Below are positions 16,860 to 30,620 of a stretch of DNA of 64,000 nucleotides, piece after piece. The DNA comes from BD2-11 sp965115885. GTDB lineage: Bacteria; Gemmatimonadota; Gemmatimonadetes; Longimicrobiales; Gaopeijiaceae. The DNA lies in the NCBI GenBank assembly GCA_965115885.1, contig OZ220479.1, positions 1,488,001-1,552,000 on the forward strand, in the 5' to 3' direction. Each line of letters starts with the position of its first letter. The stretch's first letter is position 1. Under the pieces are notes generated by a model, which saw only the letters and a program-made list of their open reading frames with translations, was not told the DNA's origin and ran no database searches. The translations under genes were made by a program, and so were the position numbers.

Positions 16860-19151
16860 CTATGGCGCACCCCCCTCCGGTTCGGTCCCGTCCGTTCCTT
16901 TGGGCCGCGAGCCCGCTCCGCGCGGAGGCACCAGCAGACCCTTCCCGGTGCGCACCAAGGCGGGGGGCGGAGCGCTGCCGATCAGGATCAGAGGAGTGGG
17001 CGAGCCCACGGCGACCGCGTGCGGGATGCCGCGCAGACTCCGCTTCCCGTTCGCCTCCGTGCGCATCCCCATGACGACGAGGTCGGAGTCGGCGGCGTGC
17101 CGGATGATGGTGTCCTCCGGGAACGCCGCCGTCTCCACGACGACTTCGTACGGACCGGTGGCCTCGTCGCGCACCATCCTGTGGATGTCGCGTTCGAATC
17201 GGCGCCGCTCCTCCTCCGAGGCCGAGGGAAGGAGGGTGCACAGGTACGTGATGGACCGTCCCCGAGTGCGCGCCAAGCTGGCGAGCAGGCGTACCCGCGG
17301 GCGGCTGTGGCCGCGGCGGCCTCCGAGGGGCACCAGAACCCGCTCGACGCTGTCCATGCGCCAGCCCTGCGGGGTGCGCGCGACGACGACGTCGCATCCG
17401 ATCCGCGCGATGCGCCGTTCCAGCGCGGCCTCGACGAGCGGATCCGAGAGGTTGGGAAGCCCCAGCAACACGGTCTCGCAGCGGTGCCGCTCGGCGACGC
17501 GGGCGATCTCGGCCCAGGGATCGGGCGCTATGGTGAAGAGGACCTCGGCGATCAGCGAGTGTTCTAGGCTGTGCACCAAGCTCTTGCCCAGCACGGCCTG
17601 CGCGTCGACGACCGGGGATTCCGCGCCGGAATCCGGGTCCGGCGGCGACAGCACCGTCAGGAGCAGAACGCGTCCCGAACCCGGCGCGCGCAAGGTGCCG
17701 GCGATGTCCACCAGGCTCGCGGCGTTGGCCGGATTCGCGATGGGGGCGAGCACGAGCGGACTCCGTCCCCGGAGCAGGGTGAGGTGGGGGTGCGTGGCTT
17801 CCGCGGAGACGTCGGTGAGCCGCGCGGCGGGAGCGAGGAAGGCGAGATAGAGCGCGGTGCCGAGGGCGATCCAGGTCATCACGATGCCCCCCGCGAAGGG
17901 AACGGCGAAGATCTGGAACGCCGCGAGCGAGACGCACAGGAGTCCTCCCACGATGGGCAGGAAGGGGATGCGTCCCGACGCCGAGCGGTGCTCGATCAGC
18001 ACGGCCGCGACGTGCACCATGGCGAACGAGATGAGGAAGATGAGGCTCGAGGCGGCGCCGGCGGCCGGCACCTCGCCGACGGCGAGCGCGATCGCCGCCA
18101 CGACCCCGCCCGTGGCCGCCACCGCGGTGGCGGGCGTGCCGCTCGTCCCGCGCATGCGCGCCAAGTGGTGGGGCAGGGTGCGGTCGCGGGCCATCGCGAA
18201 GGCCACTCGCGACGCGCCCAGCAGGTTGGCCTGGAGTGCGGAGAGCATCGACAGCACGCCCGCCCCGATGACCAGCCAGTACCCCGCCGGCCCCATGTAC
18301 TGCTCGACCGCGGCCGCCACCAGCCCCTCCGGATTTTCGGCCGCCACCGCCGCCACCCCGCCCGCTTCCGCCGGAGTCCCCACCGTGGCGAACAGGAAGA
18401 GCATGGGCAGGTAGAGCCCGAGCGAGATCCCGAGCGAGAGATACATGGCGCGCGGAAGGGTTCGCCGGGGGTCGCGCACCTCGCTCCCCACCGCGGCGAT
18501 CAGGTCGAATCCCTGGAGCGCGATGAAGGTGTAGCCCATGGCCCGCACCACCCCGCCGGCTCCCTCCGTGAAGAACGGATCGAGCCGGTCGGCCAGCTCG
18601 CCCGGAGCGGCGCCGGTCCACGCCCACGCCCCGGCGACGATCACCGCGACGAACACCGCCACCTTGCCGATGGTCTCCGCGGTGCCGCCCCCCGCCGCGC
18701 GGTGCACCAGCGCGAGCATGTAGGCGCCGACGGCCAGCACGGCCGCGGCCAGGCGCGCGCCGTCGCCGCCCAGCCGGGTCTCGGCCAGCTGCGGCAGGGC
18801 GCGCAGCAACCCCTCCATGAAGAACGCCGCGAATCCCAGCGCGTAGAGCACGCCGGCCACGATCGAGGCGAACCACACCACCCAGCCGACCACGAAGGCC
18901 AGCTCGATGGAAAAGACGTTCTTGGCGTAGGTGTAGGTGCCGCCGGACTCGGGGAAGCGGCTGGCCAGGCGGGCGAAGCTGGCGGCGGTCAGGAACGCGA
19001 TGCCGCCGTTCAGGGCGAAGGCGACCATGGCGCCCGGGCCCGCGACCGAGAAGGCCGTGCCCGCGAGCGCGAGGATGCCCCCGCCCGCGATGGCGCCCAC
19101 GCCGAGGACGGTGGCGCCGAACAACCCCATGTGGCGTTCCTGGTCCTGCAT
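16860..19151 (-). CDS. APC-family amino acid permease with two C-terminal USP-like domains
   Basis: 763 residues from the ATG at 19151, which has GGAGGT about 6 bases upstream. Residues about 8-450 hold around 12 hydrophobic segments, opening with GVGAIAGGGILALAG, the TM1 glycine-rich substrate loop of APC transporters; FPESGGTYTYAK and GFDLIAAVGSEV are further APC landmarks. From about 470 two soluble alpha/beta domains follow: VLAPIANPANAASL begins the first, ERVLVPLGGRRG the second with DLVVMGMR near its end, as in universal stress proteins. Such APC-USP fusions probably take up amino acids under control of nucleotide or stress signals. Upstream gene order does not identify the substrate. 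Confidence 0.85.
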   Translation of the reverse strand: MQDQERHMGLFGATVLGVGAIAGGGILALAGTAFSVAGPGAMVAFALNGGIAFLTAASFARLASRFPESGGTYTYAKNVFSIELAFVVGWVVWFASIVAGVLYALGFAAFFMEGLLRALPQLAETRLGGDGARLAAAVLAVGAYMLALVHRAAGGGTAETIGKVAVFVAVIVAGAWAWTGAAPGELADRLDPFFTEGAGGVVRAMGYTFIALQGFDLIAAVGSEVRDPRRTLPRAMYLSLGISLGLYLPMLFLFATVGTPAEAGGVAAVAAENPEGLVAAAVEQYMGPAGYWLVIGAGVLSMLSALQANLLGASRVAFAMARDRTLPHHLARMRGTSGTPATAVAATGGVVAAIALAVGEVPAAGAASSLIFLISFAMVHVAAVLIEHRSASGRIPFLPIVGGLLCVSLAAFQIFAVPFAGGIVMTWIALGTALYLAFLAPAARLTDVSAEATHPHLTLLRGRSPLVLAPIANPANAASLVDIAGTLRAPGSGRVLLLTVLSPPDPDSGAESPVVDAQAVLGKSLVHSLEHSLIAEVLFTIAPDPWAEIARVAERHRCETVLLGLPNLSDPLVEAALERRIARIGCDVVVARTPQGWRMDSVERVLVPLGGRRGHSRPRVRLLASLARTRGRSITYLCTLLPSASEEERRRFERDIHRMVRDEATGPYEVVVETAAFPEDTIIRHAADSDLVVMGMRTEANGKRSLRGIPHAVAVGSPTPLILIGSAPPPALVRTGKGLLVPPRGAGSRPKGTDGTEPEGGAP

Positions 19152-19320
19152 CGCACCTCCGTGAGCGCGACCGGCTCGGGAAGGTTCCGGTCCGACCGCA
19201 TGTAAGAACCGCCTTCCCCGACCGACCCGCAAGACGCGGGGACGGTTGCGAGGGAATATCGGGGTACCGGAGGCGATTCGGGAGGCCTGCGGCGGGATCC
19301 GGGGGCCGGCGAGGCGTCTT

Positions 19321-21197
19321 TCAGTCGCTTCCGGCGCCGGCCGGGCCGCCGCGCGCCGGCGGCGCCTCCAGCGCGTCGAGCAGTTCGCGCGCCCGCTCCA
19401 GGTCGCCGCCGGGCACCCGGATGCGCACGCCCCGCACCAGATGGCGCACGCCCCGGAACACCTCGCGGGCGTGCGCCAGTCCCTCGGCGCGGGCGTGCGC
19501 GGGACTTTTGCGCTCCGCCGCCCGCATGCGGCGCACGACCCGTTCCGGCACCTCCGCCCCCGGCACCTCGTTGGCCAGAAACTCGGCGTTGCGCAGGGAG
19601 GCGAGGGGAAGGAGAGTCGCGATCACCGGGATGTCGGCGTCGGCTCGCTCCAGGAAGCGCTCCAGGCGCTCCGGGTCGAAGATCGGCCGCGTGACCGCGA
19701 AGTCCGCCCCGGCGTCCACTTTCCACGCGAAGCGGCTGAGCTCGAGCGCCCGGTCGGCGGCCGCCGGGTCGAGCGCGACCCCCGCGACCAGCTCGGTGGG
19801 GGCGCCGATGTCGTTGCCGCCGGCGTCCAGTCCCCGGTTCAGGCGCCGCACCACGTTCACCAAGCCGATCGAGTCGATGTCGGAGACCGCGGCGGAGTCG
19901 CCGTAGGGTCCCGGATCGGCCGATTCGCCGCTCGCGATCAAGAGGTTGCGAATGCCCGCGGCCGACGCGCCCAGCAGATCGCGGATCATGCCGTGCATGT
20001 CGCGGTCGCGGCAGACGTAGCGCACCAGCGGCTCGATTCCGGCGCGCGCGCCCACCAGCGCGGCCGCGGCGAGGGCGTCCATGTGCGCCTGCCCGCGGGC
20101 GCCGCCGACCACGAGGATCGCGTCCGCGCCGCCGCGCGCCAGCGCGCGCGCGCGCCGGACGGTCTCCTCGATCCGCCAGCCGCGCGGGGCGGCGATTTGC
20201 ACGACGGCGACGAATTGTCCGTCGGCGAGCTTGCGACCCCACGCGGAGCGCTCGGCGAGCGGCGCCTCGGGCTTGTCCGGGCGCGCGATCGGTTCGGCGC
20301 GCGGCACGGCGCGGACGCGCACGGGCTGCATGCTGGTGACGTGGTCGCGGATCTTGCGCACGTGGGCGGGCGTCGTGCCGCAGCATCCCCCCACGAAGCG
20401 CGCGCCGACGGCGACCAAGCGTCGGGCGTACTGGCCCATGTACTCCGGGCTGGCCATGTAGATCTGACGGTTCTCGACCCTCCGCGGCAGCCCGGCGTTG
20501 GCCTGGGCGGAGGCGGGCAACCCGGAACTCGCGGCCAGGCGCTCCACCGCGTCCAGCATGACGGCCGGCCCCACCGAACAGTTGATCCCGGCCACCTCCA
20601 CCCCCCACGCGGCCATCGCGGCGCCCGCGGCCTCCATGGTGGCGCCCCCCGGAGTGGCGCCGTTCTCGCCGACGGTGACCTGGGCGAGCACCGGCAGGTC
20701 GGTGCTCGAGCGCACCGCCCGGAAGGCCGCCTCCAGCTCGCGCAGGTCGCTGAAGGTCTCCAGACAGAATCCGTCCACGCCGCCGTCCAGCAGCCCCCGC
20801 ACCTGTCGCCGGAAGAACTCCACCGCCTCCTCGAAGGCGGTCGGCCCCCAGGGTTCGATGCGGATGCCGAGCGGACCCACCGCGCCCACCACGCTCGCCC
20901 GTCCGGCGGCCGCTTCGCGCGCCAGCTCGGCTCCCGCCCGGTTGACGGCCTCCGTGTGCGCGTCCAGCCCGAAGCCCGAGAGCTTCACCGGGTTGGCGCC
21001 GAAGGTGTTGGTTTCGAGGATCTCGGCGCCGGCGTGCACGTATTCCTCGTGCACTTCCCGCACCATTTCGGGCCGCTCGCGGTTGAGTTCGTCGTAGCAG
21101 ACGTTCACGAAGACGCCGCGCCCGTAGAGCATGGTGCCCATGGCGCCGTCCACCACGTGGGCGCGTCCGTCGGCGATCAGATCCCGCAGGGTCGCGC

Positions 21198-21201
<4 letters not shown>
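19321..21201 (-). CDS. bifunctional homocysteine S-methyltransferase / methylenetetrahydrofolate reductase
   Basis: 626 residues from a GTG that overlaps the metH stop (GTGA). Residues about 1-300: homocysteine methyltransferase barrel with VDGAMGTMLY, ETNTFGANP, GINCSVGP and GGCCGTTPAH; the Cys residues of the last two are zinc ligands. Residues about 330-610: MTHFR domain with FVAVVQIAAPRGW, LVVGGARG and GADFAVTRPIFDPE. Family members (YitJ type) couple 5-methyl-THF production with homocysteine methylation. Directly downstream of metH in the same operon, it would supply methyl donor for methionine synthesis. Confidence 0.88.
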
Positions 21202-24925
<3,724 letters not shown>

Positions 24926-24942
24926 GGCGTCAGTATACTAAA

Positions 24943-24956
24943 CGGAAGCGCTTCCG
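24943..24956. promoter_or_regulatory. 14-bp perfect palindrome between metH and the divergent peptidase gene
   Basis: CGGAAGCGCTTCCG is fully self-complementary and lies 18 bases upstream of the metH ATG, next to an AT-rich TATACTAAA. The position suits a dimeric repressor operator in a shared divergent promoter. No regulator gene is adjacent, so this is inference from symmetry and place. Confidence 0.4.
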
Positions 24957-25043
24957 GTCCCGCGGGAAGCCGACGGCCGGAACTTTCGGGGGCCCGGGGC
25001 CGTTCTCTGCGGGACGGCGCACCGCGAACCCGGGGAAGGCTCC

Positions 25044-25949
25044 ATGGAAACCGTCCGCATCCCCAATCAGGCCACCTACTCGCCCGTCTCGCTCACCGAC
25101 CTGCTCGTCGCGGCGCCGCTCGCTTCGCGCGTTCTGCTCGGAGCGACGGCGCCGGGCCGCGCGCTCCAGGCCGTGGCGCTGGGGGCCTACGCGGGCAGCG
25201 TGGCGGTCGACTGGATCTCCCGGCGCAAGGTGCGCGCGATCGACTTCCTGGAGACCTTCGGCGCCGACGTCGACCGGCTCGCGCCGATGCCCGCCGAGGA
25301 GCGCGAGCGCGAGGTCGGCCGGCTCGCGGAGCGCGTGAACGACGAGTACGTCCCGGAGCGCGTCCCGCGCCCGGAACTCGCGCGCTTGGTCGACCGGCAT
25401 CTGACCGACTTCATCGCGAACGTCACCGGCCAGCGGGTCGAGACGAGCACCGAAATACGCCGGTTCACCCTCGTCGGGCTCGCGTTTCCCTTCGCGCTCG
25501 GCACCTGCGACGTCTTCTCGGGCGACGTGTCCATCCTGCGGGACGCGGGCGTTTTCGAGCCGCACGTCGTCGCGCACGAGTTCTCGCATCGCAAGGGGTA
25601 TCCGAAGGAATTGCACGCGCAGGCGCTGGGGTATCTGGCGATGGTCGGCTCGGGCGAAGCGGCGCTGGTCCAGTCGGCGCGTTGCGAGCGGCTGCACCGC
25701 AACCTCTGGGTGCTCGCGGACCGCGATCCCGAGCGTTACCGGGCGAGGGTCGCGCAGAGCGGGCTGCGCGAGGAACTCGGCGGCGACTTCCTGGCGCTGC
25801 ATCCCGGGAAGGGGCCCGCCGAGGGACCGCTGGCGAATCTGATGCGCCGCCTCTACGACGAGCGCATGAAGCTCACCGGCCAGAACGGACTGTCGGACTA
25901 TGACGAAGGGTTCACGAACTTCCTGTACACGAGCGAAGGACGCGCCTGA
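25044..25949 (+). CDS. putative zinc metallopeptidase, DUF3810-like
   Basis: 301 residues; GGGGAAGG lies 6-13 bases before the ATG. Seen: a hydrophobic N-terminal part (about 15-60) and the HExxH site VVAHEFSHRKGY at about 175, followed by ELHAQALGYLAM, with a later Tyr-rich end (YDEGFTNFLYT). This arrangement recalls DUF3810-type membrane-linked peptidases, in which HExxH is followed by an acidic third ligand. Substrate unknown. It is divergent from metH and followed 25 bases later by a DUF1028 gene on the same strand. Confidence 0.6.
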   Translation: METVRIPNQATYSPVSLTDLLVAAPLASRVLLGATAPGRALQAVALGAYAGSVAVDWISRRKVRAIDFLETFGADVDRLAPMPAEEREREVGRLAERVNDEYVPERVPRPELARLVDRHLTDFIANVTGQRVETSTEIRRFTLVGLAFPFALGTCDVFSGDVSILRDAGVFEPHVVAHEFSHRKGYPKELHAQALGYLAMVGSGEAALVQSARCERLHRNLWVLADRDPERYRARVAQSGLREELGGDFLALHPGKGPAEGPLANLMRRLYDERMKLTGQNGLSDYDEGFTNFLYTSEGRA

Positions 25950-25974
25950 GCGGCGGGACGGCGAGGGCGCGCTC

Positions 25975-26751
25975 GTGCGCGCCCTCGCGGTTCTCTCGGC
26001 GCTCTTCCTGTTCGCGCCCGGCCCCGTGCAGGGCGCGGCGCGCGCCCAGGAGCCGGGGACCCCGACGCGCGCGCGCTGGGACCCGGTCGCGACCTTTTCC
26101 ATCGTGGGCTACGACCCCGAGACCGGGGAGGTGGGGGTGGCGGTCCAGTCGCGGGTGTTCAGCGTGGGCAACGGCGTCGTCTGGGGCGAGGCCGGGGTGG
26201 GGGTGGTGGCCACCCAGGCCGTGGTGGACGTGAGCTACGGCCCGCAGGCGCTCGCGCTCCTGCGCGAGGGACACGCGCCCGCCCGGGTGGTGGAACGCGT
26301 GCTGGCCGCCGATCCGAATCCCGACCCGGAGCGGTGGAGCGTCGAGGGCCGCCAGTTCTCGGTCATGAACGCGCGCGGAGAGGTGGCGACCCACACCGGC
26401 CCGCGCGCCAGCCCCTGGGCGGGGCACCGCATCGGCCGCTTCGTCTCCGCCCAAGGCAACATCCTGGCCGGTCCCGCCGTGGTGGACGACATGGTGACCG
26501 CCTTCGAGAACGTCCCCGGACACCTGTCCCTCCGGCTGGTGGCGGCTCTGGAGGCCGGTCAGGCGGCCGGCGGAGACGCTCGCGGCATGCAGTCCGCCGC
26601 CCTGCTGGTCGTCAAGGAGGACGGCGGCGTCTGGCTCAACAACGACGTGGTGTTGCGCCTCCAGGTGGACGACCACGAGGAGCCCATCGCCGAGCTGCGC
26701 CGTCTGGCGGAGCTGGCGGCGGAGCGGCGCGCGCGTCGCGGCCGGAGGTAG
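25975..26751 (+). CDS. secreted DUF1028 protein (Ntn-hydrolase-like fold)
   Basis: 258 residues from GTG 25975, chosen because it gives a clean signal peptide (ALAVLSALFLFAPG ... QGAARAQ); an ATG at 25900 would overlap the upstream gene by 50 bases. After cleavage, ATFSIVGYDPETGEVGVAVQ and the GVGVVATQA segment are the typical DUF1028 opening. DUF1028 proteins are thought to be Ntn-hydrolase relatives, often next to peptidase genes, with unproved substrate. The neighbours here are also peptidase-like. Confidence 0.82.
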   Translation: MRALAVLSALFLFAPGPVQGAARAQEPGTPTRARWDPVATFSIVGYDPETGEVGVAVQSRVFSVGNGVVWGEAGVGVVATQAVVDVSYGPQALALLREGHAPARVVERVLAADPNPDPERWSVEGRQFSVMNARGEVATHTGPRASPWAGHRIGRFVSAQGNILAGPAVVDDMVTAFENVPGHLSLRLVAALEAGQAAGGDARGMQSAALLVVKEDGGVWLNNDVVLRLQVDDHEEPIAELRRLAELAAERRARRGRR

Positions 26752-26763
26752 ATGCCGCGAGCA

Positions 26764-26782
26764 GGTCCTCCCCCGGGAGGCC
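26764..26782. terminator. possible bidirectional terminator hairpin
   Basis: GGTCCTCCCCCGGGAGGCC can fold into a GC-rich hairpin and sits exactly between the convergent stops of the DUF1028 gene and the small membrane protein gene. There is no T-run, so the call rests on position and symmetry. Confidence 0.25.
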
Positions 26783-27081
26783 TACGGAGCCGACTTTCCC
26801 TCCACCGCCTTGCGGGCCACCGCCTCGGGCACCTCGGTCGGAGTCGCGCCTCCCAGCAGCTGTTCCGCGAAGTCCAGGCGCTCCTCCATCGACCCCAGGT
26901 GGTAGGCGATCTCGGTCACGTCCCGGCGGATGCCCTCGAGCTCGGCGCGGGTCGGGGCGCCGGTCGCGTTCACCCCGGGAATGCGGCGTATGAAGAACTG
27001 GGCGAGGAGGATGCTGGCGGCGCCGATCATGCCGCCGGTGACGAAAACGGACACCAGCCCGATCCAAATCTCCGGTTCCAT
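26782..27081 (-). CDS. small single-TM protein with coiled coil
   Basis: 99 residues from ATG 27081. One TM segment (about 6-32, IGLVSVFVTGGMIGAAS...), a short loop, then a helical region with the heptad-like ELEGIRRDVTEIAYHLGSM EERLDFAEQLL character, and a polar tail. Topology suggests a cytoplasmic coiled coil held at the inner membrane. No family recognised. It is convergent with the DUF1028 gene and divergent from the S9 peptidase gene. Confidence 0.6.
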   Translation of the reverse strand: MEPEIWIGLVSVFVTGGMIGAASILLAQFFIRRIPGVNATGAPTRAELEGIRRDVTEIAYHLGSMEERLDFAEQLLGGATPTEVPEAVARKAVEGKSAP

Positions 27082-27311
27082 GCCCCGCGGCCCCGTTCTC
27101 GATGAATCCCGGCGCCGACGCCGCCCCCCGGAAGCGCCAGCGTGATGAGGTTTGTCGCGCGAGAGCGCGGAATGGTTCCCCTTCCCGGCCGGGGGAAGGC
27201 GCGGGAACGGAACCCGACAAGCTCTTGCCCGCTCTCCGGAGGCGGATTCACTTGTGCATCGCCAGCCCGGAGGTCCGCCCGCTTCGTCTCTCCCGCAACA
27301 CGAGCCCTACC

Positions 27312-29906
27312 ATGACTGCCACCGCCAGGTTTCCGCGCACGTCGGCTCGATTCGTCCCGGCCGCGCTCCCGCTCCTCTCGACGCTCGCCGCCCTCGCGCC
27401 GAACCCGGCCGCCGCCGCCCCTCAGGATCCGGACGTCCGGGCCGGGGCGGCGAACTACGCTCTCGCCGCCCGCTTCGCCCCCTACCGCATCCGGGAGATG
27501 GTGCATTCGACGTCGGTCGATCCCCGCTGGATCGAGGGCACCGACAAATTCTGGTACGAGTGGGAGAACTCCGACGGCAAGTTCTTCTACATCGTGGATC
27601 CCGGCGCCGGCGCGCGCACGCTCCTCTTCGACAACGACCGCATCGCCGCCGAGCTGACCCGCATCACCCGCGACCCCTGGGACGGACAGCACCTCCCCAT
27701 CCGGAACGTCCGCTTCGTCGGCGACGACCTCCTCCGCTTCGAGGTGGAGTCCTCCCAGGACGAGGAGGCGGAGGAAGAGGAGATCGAGGAGGACCAGGAC
27801 GAGGAGGAGGACGCCTCCGGCGGCGCGACCCGCAAGCGGGTCCACCACTTCGAGTACACGGTGTCGACCCGGGCGCTGAGGGAGCTCGAGGACTACGAGG
27901 CCCCCGACGACCATCCCGACTGGGCCAGCGTGTCCCCGGACGGGGAGACCGTGGTTTTCGCGCGGGACCACAACCTCCACGCGATGAGCGGGGCCGACTA
28001 CCGGCGGATCCTGGACGCCCGGCGCGGGAAGTCCGGGGACGAAGCCGACGACGCGGAGGACGACGTCGAGGTCGCCGAAACCCAGCTCACCGCCGACGGG
28101 GAGAGGTACTACACCTACGAGGCCAACTACACCGGGCGCGGCGAGACCAACGTCACGCGCGAGGAGAAGCGCGACGACCGCAAGGCGGTCTCCGTCTCCT
28201 GGGCCCCGGACTCGCGCCGCTTCGCCCTCGTCCGGCGCGACAACCGCGAGGTGGGCGAGCTCTGGGTGGTGCACGTGGTGGGGAAGGGAAACGCGCGCCC
28301 GGAGCTCGAGACCTACGCCTACGAGATGGCCGGGGAGGAGTCGGTGACGCAGGAGGAGCTCGTCGTCTACGATCTCGCCTCGCGGAGCCTGACGAAGATC
28401 GCGCACGAGCCCTGGAAGGACGAGGATCTGCGCATCGCCGCCCGGCGCCGGTTCGAATACCCGGACTCCGAAGAGCCCGACCGCTCGATCTGGATCTCGG
28501 ACGATTCCGAGGAGCTCCACTTCGTGCGCCTCAGCCGGGATCGGCACCGGGCCGCCGTGATGGTCGCCGACGCGGGCACGGGAGACGCGCGCACGCTCTT
28601 CGTCGACAGCCTGAACACCTACGTCGAGACGCGCCCGATCGAGATGCTGTCCAACGGCGACATGCTCTGGTGGTCGGAACGGGACGGCTGGGCGCACCTG
28701 TACCTCTACGGGCCCGACGGAGAGGTGAAGCGGCGACTCACCGAGGGGGCGTGGCACGTGGACGGCGTCGTCGGCGTGGACGAGACGCGCGGGTTCGTCT
28801 TCTTCGCCGGGCAGGGCCGCGAGGAGGGGGAGGATCCCTACTACGCGCACCTCTACCGGGTGGGCCTGGACGGGGGCGGGCTCACGCTCCTCAACCCGGG
28901 GAACTACGACCACCGGTTCGAGATGAGCGAGTCGAACCGCTTCTTCGTCGACAACTACTCGCGGGTGAACACGGTGCCGGCCTCCGCGCTCCGCGACGCC
29001 TCGGGCCGACGCGTCCTGGACCTGGGCGAGGCCGACTTCGGCGCCCTCGAGGCCGCCGGGTACCGGTTCCCGGAACCGTACCGAGTGGAGGCCGCCGACG
29101 GGGTGACCGACATCCACGGCGTGATGTACAAGCCCTACGACTTCGATCCGTCGAAATCGTACCCGATCGTGGCCTACGTCTATCCGGGGCCGCAGACCGA
29201 GTCGGTGTCGAAGTCGTGGTCCGCCGACCCGTACGAGCAGGCGCTCGCGCAGTTCGGGATGATCGTGGTGACCATGGGGAACCGGGGCGGCCACCCGGAC
29301 CGCTCCAAATGGTACCACAACTACGGGTACGGCGACCTGCGCGACTACGGCTTGGCGGACAAGAAGGCCGCGATCGAGCAGCTGGCCGACCGCCACGACT
29401 TCATAGAAATCGACAAGGTGGGGATATACGGACATTCCGGCGGCGGATTCATGTCGACCGCCGCCATGCTGGTCTACCCGGACTTCTTCAAGGTCGCGGT
29501 GTCCTCGGCCGGCAACCACAACAACGACGTGTACAACCGCTCGTGGTCGGAAACCCACCACGGCGTTCGGGAGGTCGTGGACGAGGACGGCGACGTGAGC
29601 TTCGAGTACGACATCGAGCGCAACTCCGACCTCGCCGCCAACCTGAAGGGGCGCCTGTTGCTCACCACCGGGGACAACGACAACAACGTCCATCACGCCG
29701 GCACCTTCCGCATGGCGGAGGCACTCATCCGCGCCGACAAGCGCTTCGACTTCTTCGTCTTCCCGGGCCAGCGCCACGGGTTCGGCGACATGAGCGACTA
29801 CTGGTTCTGGCTGCGCGCCGAGTACTTCGTGAAACACCTTCTGGGCGACGACCGCTGGAACGCGGACATTCTCCCGTTGCGGATGAACTCGCCGCGGACG
29901 CGGTAG
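27312..29906 (+). CDS. secreted S9 family (prolyl oligopeptidase/DPP-IV type) peptidase
   Basis: 864 residues from ATG 27312, which begins a signal peptide ending PAAAAPQDPD; upstream in-frame ATGs give an unlikely N-terminus. N-terminal beta-propeller (about 60-600) with repeated DLxSP-like blades, then an alpha/beta hydrolase domain. Catalytic residues are visible: Ser in YGHSGGGF (about 709), Asp in TTGDNDNNVHH (about 788) and His in GQRHGFGD (about 821). Such enzymes cut peptides after proline or similar residues in the periplasm. Odd: an acidic Glu/Asp run at about 152-172 inside the propeller. Last intact housekeeping-type gene before the accessory region. Confidence 0.9.
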   Translation: MTATARFPRTSARFVPAALPLLSTLAALAPNPAAAAPQDPDVRAGAANYALAARFAPYRIREMVHSTSVDPRWIEGTDKFWYEWENSDGKFFYIVDPGAGARTLLFDNDRIAAELTRITRDPWDGQHLPIRNVRFVGDDLLRFEVESSQDEEAEEEEIEEDQDEEEDASGGATRKRVHHFEYTVSTRALRELEDYEAPDDHPDWASVSPDGETVVFARDHNLHAMSGADYRRILDARRGKSGDEADDAEDDVEVAETQLTADGERYYTYEANYTGRGETNVTREEKRDDRKAVSVSWAPDSRRFALVRRDNREVGELWVVHVVGKGNARPELETYAYEMAGEESVTQEELVVYDLASRSLTKIAHEPWKDEDLRIAARRRFEYPDSEEPDRSIWISDDSEELHFVRLSRDRHRAAVMVADAGTGDARTLFVDSLNTYVETRPIEMLSNGDMLWWSERDGWAHLYLYGPDGEVKRRLTEGAWHVDGVVGVDETRGFVFFAGQGREEGEDPYYAHLYRVGLDGGGLTLLNPGNYDHRFEMSESNRFFVDNYSRVNTVPASALRDASGRRVLDLGEADFGALEAAGYRFPEPYRVEAADGVTDIHGVMYKPYDFDPSKSYPIVAYVYPGPQTESVSKSWSADPYEQALAQFGMIVVTMGNRGGHPDRSKWYHNYGYGDLRDYGLADKKAAIEQLADRHDFIEIDKVGIYGHSGGGFMSTAAMLVYPDFFKVAVSSAGNHNNDVYNRSWSETHHGVREVVDEDGDVSFEYDIERNSDLAANLKGRLLLTTGDNDNNVHHAGTFRMAEALIRADKRFDFFVFPGQRHGFGDMSDYWFWLRAEYFVKHLLGDDRWNADILPLRMNSPRTR

Positions 29907-30034
29907 GAGGGGCCCGACATCCCCCGACCCGCGCCCGGCGCCCGGGCCGCCTCCCGAATTTTCGAACTCCGCCCGCGGGGGCGCACTCGCGACGACCGAA
30001 CGACGGATTCCCGATCTCGCCGGAAGCCCACCGC

Positions 30035-30440
30035 GGGCGAAGTTCTCGACTGCACCCGCAGGGAAAGCCGAGGCTGCGACGAGCACCGCACGTTCACGTT
30101 CGGGAAGGGGGAAGATCGACGAGTTCCTCGGAGGCTCCCGGAACCCCGTGTTCCGCTTGCGCTGGATGGTGGCGACCTGCCGTTGGGGAACCCGTCGCCG
30201 AGCGTGCCATCCAGAACGCCGTCCCCCAGTTCGCCCGGATCGATTTGCGCGAGCGTCTGCGCGTTCGGGTCGTGGAGCGCGACGCGCGACGATCCGTGCA
30301 GGAGCCGCGGCCGCTCCGGCCGGACGTGATCGGGGACGCGAGTGGCTCGCGAACCCGCGACCGGGGCCGTCCGGTCGCGGTCTGCGACACTGGAAAGCGT
30401 TCGCCTCCCCTGCGCATCGCCGAACAGGCCCAGGCAAGCC
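30035..30440 (+). pseudogene. fragment of an Mrr-like restriction endonuclease-helicase
   Basis: Translated pieces match the N-terminal domain of the gene at 49811-50899: AGEVLDCTRRES near 30040 corresponds to AGEVLDRIRRES, then after a deletion GKIDEFLGGSRNPVFRLRWM and VATCRWGT correspond to GEIDKFLGGSQNPVF and VATCRWGT. Several frame changes and the loss of the catalytic D-QxK segment show decay. The helicase part is absent. It marks the left edge of the accessory region. Confidence 0.7.
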
Positions 30441-30620
30441 CGGTCAGCTCGTAGCGGACGAAATCGCCAACGTGGTCCGGCGCGTGAGCCCGTCGCTGGC
30501 ACCACAAGGTTTGGTCCCTGGGACAAACAAACGGCGCTGGACTCGTGGATCCGGTGCACACCGGGGTGTGTGAGGTGCAGATAGCGCGGCCCACAGCGAT
30601 TTCCTCATCTCCTCGACTCC

